The notes beneath the pieces were generated by a model. The model ran no database searches. It was not told the DNA's origin and saw nothing but the letters and a program-made list of their open reading frames with translations. The position numbers and the translations under genes were made by a program. From Cudoniella acicularis (Eukaryota > Ascomycota > Leotiomycetes > Helotiales > Helotiaceae), in NCBI GenBank assembly GCA_013054445.1, contig JAAMPI010001567.1, positions 1 to 12,935 of the forward strand: 12,935 nt of DNA, read 5' to 3'. Positions 8,348-12,935 of the stretch are shown one piece after another (the stretch's first letter is position 1; each line of letters opens with the position of its first letter).

Positions 8348-8879
8348 AGCCTCTGTTCCCCTATTAGGACAATTAAGGGCCTTTTCTCTCGCCCACTAGC
8401 GAGCTCCACTCAGGCGTCACTCTCCCTAGGGCCCCTCCACGTCTCCACGTTGTAAGGCTGGATATCGACTAGGGAGTTGACCAGGAATCTCGTAGGGGCT
8501 TGCGGAAGGCGGCCGCCATCGGGCCACAATCCATCATCCATCCCATCGCATTTCGGGACTCGTATTTTGGACGAATCGCTGCATTGCTGTCGGAAAGGGC
8601 CAGGGAGATAATGAGATTTTACTCCAGACGAGATGAGGGACATGAGAGGCATATGCCATGTCTGGCCCTCAATAAGGGGAGGGAGGCACCATCGTGATTT
8701 GTTAACGGCAGTCTGCACTGAAGATATCTGCAGGTCCGTTCGTTGTTGGACACTGTGTTGTGAATGTTTTCTCCCAATCAACATTAGTGCCTCAGGCCTT
8801 AGGTGCAACGTGCCAACATTGGAACCTTTCTAGCACCTTTCCTAATTAGACTAGTCCGGTTTCCCCAACCAGGAATTCC
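8348..8879. other. Anonymous DNA, no gene seen
   Basis: Overlapping short frames occur on both strands (the longest about 130 codons, minus, 8808-8410) without recognisable motifs. I see no regulatory or RNA structure I can support. Confidence 0.45.
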
Positions 8880-9185
8880 ATCTGTCAAACTGCGCATTCA
8901 AAACAACCCCCAAACCAACTCCAACTCTATCCCCATCGCATCTCCCCTCTCTAAATCCGAAATCCAACGTGCATCACCATCTTCAACCGCCCGAGGAAGC
9001 ATTTCGTTCGCTGCAGTGTCCGATGACCTTCTCGCAAACTCGAACATCCGAGTCCCGCAATCCTTCCACGCGTCCATGGCGGCCACCACACTGCAACCAC
9101 TGTTGGATTGTCACAACCTTCGCAACCTAGGCTGCTTCTTGATCAACACATCTCCCGCCTTCACGCTTCATCTCCATCTCCATCC
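8880..9185 (+). promoter_or_regulatory. G-poor, CT/CA-rich stretch resembling a fungal promoter or 5' leader
   Basis: From about 8900 to 9000 and again from about 9090 to 9185 the plus strand is dominated by C, A and T with very little G, including CCATCTCC-type repeats. Such pyrimidine-rich tracts are common just upstream of start codons in filamentous ascomycetes. An ATGGCGGCC at 9076 opens a 52-codon frame ending at 9234, and a second ATG at 9186 ends the tract. Neither has a purine at -3. The leader role is inferred from composition only. Confidence 0.2.
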
Positions 9186-9468
9186 ATGCCGACCACCAAC
9201 ATGCAAAGCCCTCCGCCGGGCCATCGGCGTCTAAATCAAGCCGGTGATGTCGGCCTCCAACACCAGTTCATCCGAGCCCGAAAGTCCATTAACCTCAAGG
9301 CCTGTGTTATGACCCGACCCCGGTGACTGACCCAGACATTTACTCAGTTAGGGAAGCTAGACGATGCGCCACCTGCGTTAGACAAAAGTGCGCAAATAGC
9401 TGGGGCGTCCATTTGAGGGGGATGAAACAAGCAGCGCGAGCCTTCTTCATCCTTCGTTTCTCGACTAG
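9186..9468 (+). pseudogene. Possible decayed or intron-split Ser/Pro-rich coding region
   Basis: Successive protein-like segments occur here in different plus frames: MPTTNMQSPPPG from 9186, KPSAGPSASKSSR near 9206, MSASNTSSSEPESPLTSRP from 9247, TQTFTQLGKLDDAPPALDKS near 9333, and EGDETSSASLLHPSFLD ending at a stop at 9466-9468. One 44-base GT..AG interval at 9304-9347, with an internal CTGAC, could splice the third segment to the fourth, but it is very short and would give only 41 codons before a stop. The picture fits a pseudogene with several indels or an unresolved spliced 5' end. It also fits chance, since low-G DNA yields Ser/Pro-rich peptides in any frame. I recognise no family. Confidence 0.17.
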
Positions 9469-11239
9469 TGCATCGCTCCGGTCATGGTCAAATTTATGAA
9501 GGGGCACAGTAGTTTGCCCCCAACTCCATGGACGCACTGCGTGACAGTGCCTGTCCGCTTTGCAAGTTTGCAGCCGAAGTTTAGATTTCACAGTCTGAGC
9601 TGGCAAACTGCAGCTCGTGTTGGGATGCCTTTTCTAACATTTACGAGGTACCAGTAGCTCTTCATCTCGCTAGGGCCTATATTAGTCACTTAATTCTCTG
9701 CATTCTACGGCAGGGCTATCGGTACCAGTACACTTGAGCAGCTCGGCTTCAATCTCTCTGGCCCTCTGAACAGGGGGGCAAGCCGTGCCTTTCTTTAACT
9801 CCGACAGCATAACAACCACCATCTCGCTTCTTGCAACATTCTGCCGCGCTGCTCGTAAAGGGGTTTTCCAAATCGTTCCATATCAAAGCCGGGACCAACT
9901 TAATTCTTCGATCCCAGCGCATAGGAGACATTCTTCCTAGCCTTCTTTTCCTGATGTGCAGCCAACATCTTCAACCCTTGCCGTTTACTTTCTCTTTCGC
10001 TGTCTTGAGCCCGAGAACCACTGCCGTCAGTTATCGTAGGCCTGGTCCCCTCAATCCGGCCGCCACTGACTGCAGGACCCGGGGGTCGCTGTTGAAAATC
10101 ATGCAGCCTTTCGGGCGCCTATAACCCCGAGAATTCGTGGCGGCCTCGTGTCTGTTGCCAAACTGCGAGGACTTGCAGCGAATTTTCATCAAGTGACTTG
10201 AATCCCTGTAGCCAGCGCGTACACTCTGCTCATCAATTCGCTATGCCGTACGTCGTACCTCCTGTTATGATTTTGCTATCAGATATCAAATGCACAGCAG
10301 TGTTGTTCGTCTCAACTGCTGTCAATCGACAACGATCCTTGTTATTCGAAGGCGCATTTTCCACTGGCATCTAGAAAGAGCTGTTGCTAAGTTGGGCAAT
10401 CTTTCTGTTGGTGTTGGCTGTGGTCCGATCTTCCACGATAGAGCCTATCGCCTTGCATGCTAGTTTCAGGCAAGGGCACAACACCACTTCTAAAGTACGA
10501 AACAACCTCAGGGGTTCGGATAAGTACGGTTGAGGCTCAGTCAAAATTGTGCGAATTCACGTACACGGCATATTTTGCTTGACTGGCATCTTCACATGGA
10601 TACATACCTGGTGTCAAATACCCCGATCTGAAGCAACTGACGGTGTACAAGATTTGAAGCATAATTTAACAACGCATTCAACACATCCTCGAAGCATCGG
10701 TTGTCTTGATTGTTGGTTACGTTACCTCTCGTCAACACGACCAAAGTTACCTCAAGAAACTACCAGACTCTGCTAGCATTAATTACGAATTTAGACATGA
10801 ACTTGTACACCAAAACGCAAAGCAGAGATGAAACCATTCTCTTCATAACCGCTGTATTTGAACTGCCGCTGCACTGCTGGTGCTGTATTTGATTCAATTA
10901 CGTCAACATTAAGTTGTAAACGATTGGCTGCTTCGCTAGGAGTGGAATTTGGAAGATCGATGTGGCACAGCCCCCAGCGAACTTTGCCAGAACACAGGCG
11001 TCCTGCTTCCAAATTCCGGGACCATGAATTGAATTTACTGGTAGCCATGCTGGACATGGATGTATCAACGGAGGATCGTTCGAGATATCTAGAAGTTTCA
11101 AGATATACCTCAGTTGTTTGTGGTAGTCTTGTGAGTCGCTCGGTTGAATTTCTTCTACGCAGTTTCTATGCAAGTTGATGTTGTGCTGCGCTGTGCTATG
11201 CTGTGTCATTTTACGTGATATTTGTTGCTATCTTGGAAG
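9469..11239. other. Anonymous intergenic DNA, no gene seen
   Basis: Nearly 1.8 kb with no frame over about 106 codons. Frames at 9831-10124 and 10858-11178 (plus) and 11209-10898 (minus) overlap others and show no motif. No RNA gene, long inverted repeat or transposon terminus was seen. Confidence 0.5.
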
Positions 11240-11255
11240 ACACACACACACACAC
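11240..11255. repeat. Dinucleotide microsatellite (AC)8
   Basis: A perfect run of eight AC units, a standard eukaryotic microsatellite. Confidence 0.97.
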
Positions 11256-12383
11256 GCATGTTGAAGGATCGGTTAGCACGCGACCGAACCCCTCTCACAT
11301 TCGGTGCGAGCTTGGTCAGGGAAGTCAATTTATGCATTGAAAGAGGGGTTATTGGTTTTATTTTTGCGCGCGTTTGTTTTCCGAGGTCAACTTGACAACT
11401 GTAGTGGCTGTTCAACGTTTCATAAGGCTGAATCTCACCATCCAACTCGTGGGGTAAAGGTACCGGTAACGGTCACCAAAAAAACGTTGAGTTAGTGTTC
11501 TCACGTAAGAAAGCCCCGTTGGCACGGTTAGCAGCGATCACCACGAGGCAGACAGGTGTGCACGGTGTCAGTCAGCAGCCAGCCAGCCGTACTGTAAGCC
11601 GCTAGAAAATTGGGGACGAACGTTTGGAATTGATAAGTCTGGCTGTGATTTATATGTCTTCTTATTTAGCCGCAATAATTCATTAGGGATCTCAAGCCTG
11701 GTTTCAGGCCGTCGAGTATGCAGTGCGTGGGAGTCCGTCGTGATCGAGGTTAAAACTGAAATTCGCGTTGCGATTTTAGCTACGGATTTTTAATTGCTTT
11801 TGGCTGTTTTTATCCCGGTGGCCTTTGATCTTGGTCAACACTATTTTTCTTTAGTATCAGATGCTCTCAACTTGTGGGGGACTGTACAGACATGGAGTTA
11901 GAAAGTTATCGGCAGTAGTTGCTAAGGTGTCAAGATTCAAATTCCATCTTTCCATCATGATTCATTCATGCGTCCTCGAAATGCTATATCTTTCGAGCAA
12001 CAAAGAGGATGGACATCCGCGATTGTCAGCCATCGCGGCCTACTGCACGGTGCATTTGGTTATAAATATTCGTGTGCTTATATAGACTTGTTTGAGCTGG
12101 TTTTGGAGTGAAAACTTGGATTTTTTAAAATGGGGGGTTTGGGTTTTGGTGGATTTTTGGGATTCTTTTCTTGCAAGGGCTTGTGCTTGTGCTTCCTCTT
12201 ATGTCTCTGTTTCCCTATTCTTTTTGAACGGTATCTTTGACTTGGGTTTAAAGACCATTGCTAGGGCTAGCATTCTCGTGAATAAAAGTAAGGCTTTTAT
12301 AACTGGGCTCACTCGTTCGAGCTAATTTTGTAAGACTACGCTCGTGGATTAGAGACTTCGACCTTCAACCTTTCAGATCTAGA
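11256..12383. other. AT-richer anonymous DNA with a G/T-skewed tract
   Basis: From about 11640 onward the DNA is richer in A and T. From 12080 to about 12250 the plus strand is strongly T and G biased with very few C. It includes a G-run cluster at 12132-12161 (GGGGGG, GGG, GGTGG, GGG) that might form an imperfect G-quadruplex. The open 77-codon frame across it (12092-12325) starts at TTG rather than ATG and has no motif. I see no gene. Confidence 0.45.
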
Positions 12384-12660
12384 GAACCTGAGAACATGTT
12401 GGTTGGGTTTTTATATCGTTTCTATAGTAGTCGATAGGTTATAGTATTTACTCTAATTTCTAGCGATCTTTCAAATTCCTTATTCTAGAGCCTCTTACAC
12501 AATCGACCAAGAAGAATCTAAGAACATGTTGATTGAGATTTTCTACGGATTTGTATGCTATTTAATAATGACTATCATCCTTTTGTTATAGTATTTACTC
12601 CAATTTCCGGAGATATTTTTTAAACTTCTTTTCCTAGAGCCTCTTCGCGCTCGACGAATA
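12384..12660. repeat. Diverged tandem duplication, two units of about 130 and 147 bp
   Basis: Unit 1 begins at 12384 and unit 2 at 12514. Shared blocks in the same order are AGAACATGTTG (12391 and 12521), GTTATAGTATTTACTC (12438 and 12585), and CTAGAGCCTCTT (12485 and 12634). Unit 2 has about 17 extra bases between the first two blocks. Between blocks the units are clearly related but substituted. There is no open frame across it, so it is a non-coding duplication of some age. Confidence 0.88.
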
Positions 12661-12935
12661 CCCCTCGCCCATCGAGACCTCTAGATTCCATACCTCCTCC
12701 ACCCCCCTTCGACGTTGAATTGGGTTAGAAACAAGTGGCTTGCGAGAATTAAGAAAAATTTCTGGTTATTTGGTTCTTGTTTTAATTTAGGGGGGAGGGG
12801 AGGATATTGTTCAGTAGGTTAGGCAGGGACAGGGTGGAAATATGGTTTGAACTTTGCTCTAGGTAAGAGGTGGGGAGGCTATTTACTGCTTTGGGAATAG
12901 GGATCGAGGTGACTCAGGTGAGGTGTTGGTGTAGG
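12661..12935. other. Right-edge flank, no gene seen
   Basis: This starts with a C-rich patch and ends purine-rich on the plus strand. A G-run (GGGGGGAGGGGAGG) begins at 12790. A gene could start beyond the window edge, but nothing here shows one. Confidence 0.4.

Noticed and set aside
7954..8455. Long overlapping frames on both strands (126 codons plus, 151 codons minus)
   Set aside because: They overlap head-on, cross tandem repeats, and show no motif. Open frames on both strands at once suggest composition rather than a gene.
10510..12320. GTTCG-type words that could be a tRNA B box (for example near 10516, 11078 and 12314)
   Set aside because: None has the full GGTTCGANTCC pattern, an A box at the right distance or a foldable acceptor stem.
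12092..12325. 77-codon frame rich in Phe, Trp and Leu
   Set aside because: It starts at TTG, lies in G/T-skewed DNA that yields hydrophobic residues by composition, and has no motif.

Overview
The window looks like nuclear DNA of a filamentous ascomycete (Pezizomycotina). The basis is one clearly recognisable gene: a HET-domain protein followed by ankyrin repeats, on the minus strand at about 344-2342. HET domains are almost confined to filamentous ascomycetes, where they act in heterokaryon incompatibility and related non-self-triggered cell death. I cannot name the species.

Layout. 1-343 is the downstream flank of the HET-ankyrin gene. 344-2342 (minus) is the gene itself. An ATG at 2342 opens a 385-codon reading frame with all the hallmark HET motifs. 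That frame stops inside the first ankyrin repeat, at a run of seven T (minus strand; A7 at 1193-1199 on the plus strand). The ankyrin repeats continue without interruption one frame over, down to a stop at 344. With one T fewer, the two frames would form a single protein of about 665 residues. This is therefore one HET-ankyrin gene broken by a one-base homopolymer length change: a real disabling or variable mutation, or a sequencing/assembly error.

2343-12935 holds no gene I can recognise. It is about 10.6 kb of mostly anonymous DNA with short open frames in all directions. Three places stand out slightly. (a) Around 4005-4160 a plus-strand frame has strong coding-like codon bias, followed by a hexamer microsatellite. 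(b) At 8880-9470 a G-poor, CT/CA-rich stretch leads into short Ser/Pro-rich, protein-like segments that keep changing frame, possibly a decayed or intron-split gene. (c) At 12384-12660 there is a diverged tandem duplication of about 130-150 bp in AT-rich DNA. Short tandem repeats are scattered through the region, several with an 8-base unit.

Overall reading. The window fits an accessory, gene-poor compartment of a fungal genome with a fast-evolving HET-family allorecognition gene at its left edge. No operon, RNA gene, transposon coding region or CRISPR array was seen. No wholly new system can be supported from sequence alone; the frame break exactly at the HET/ankyrin junction is the most informative observation.
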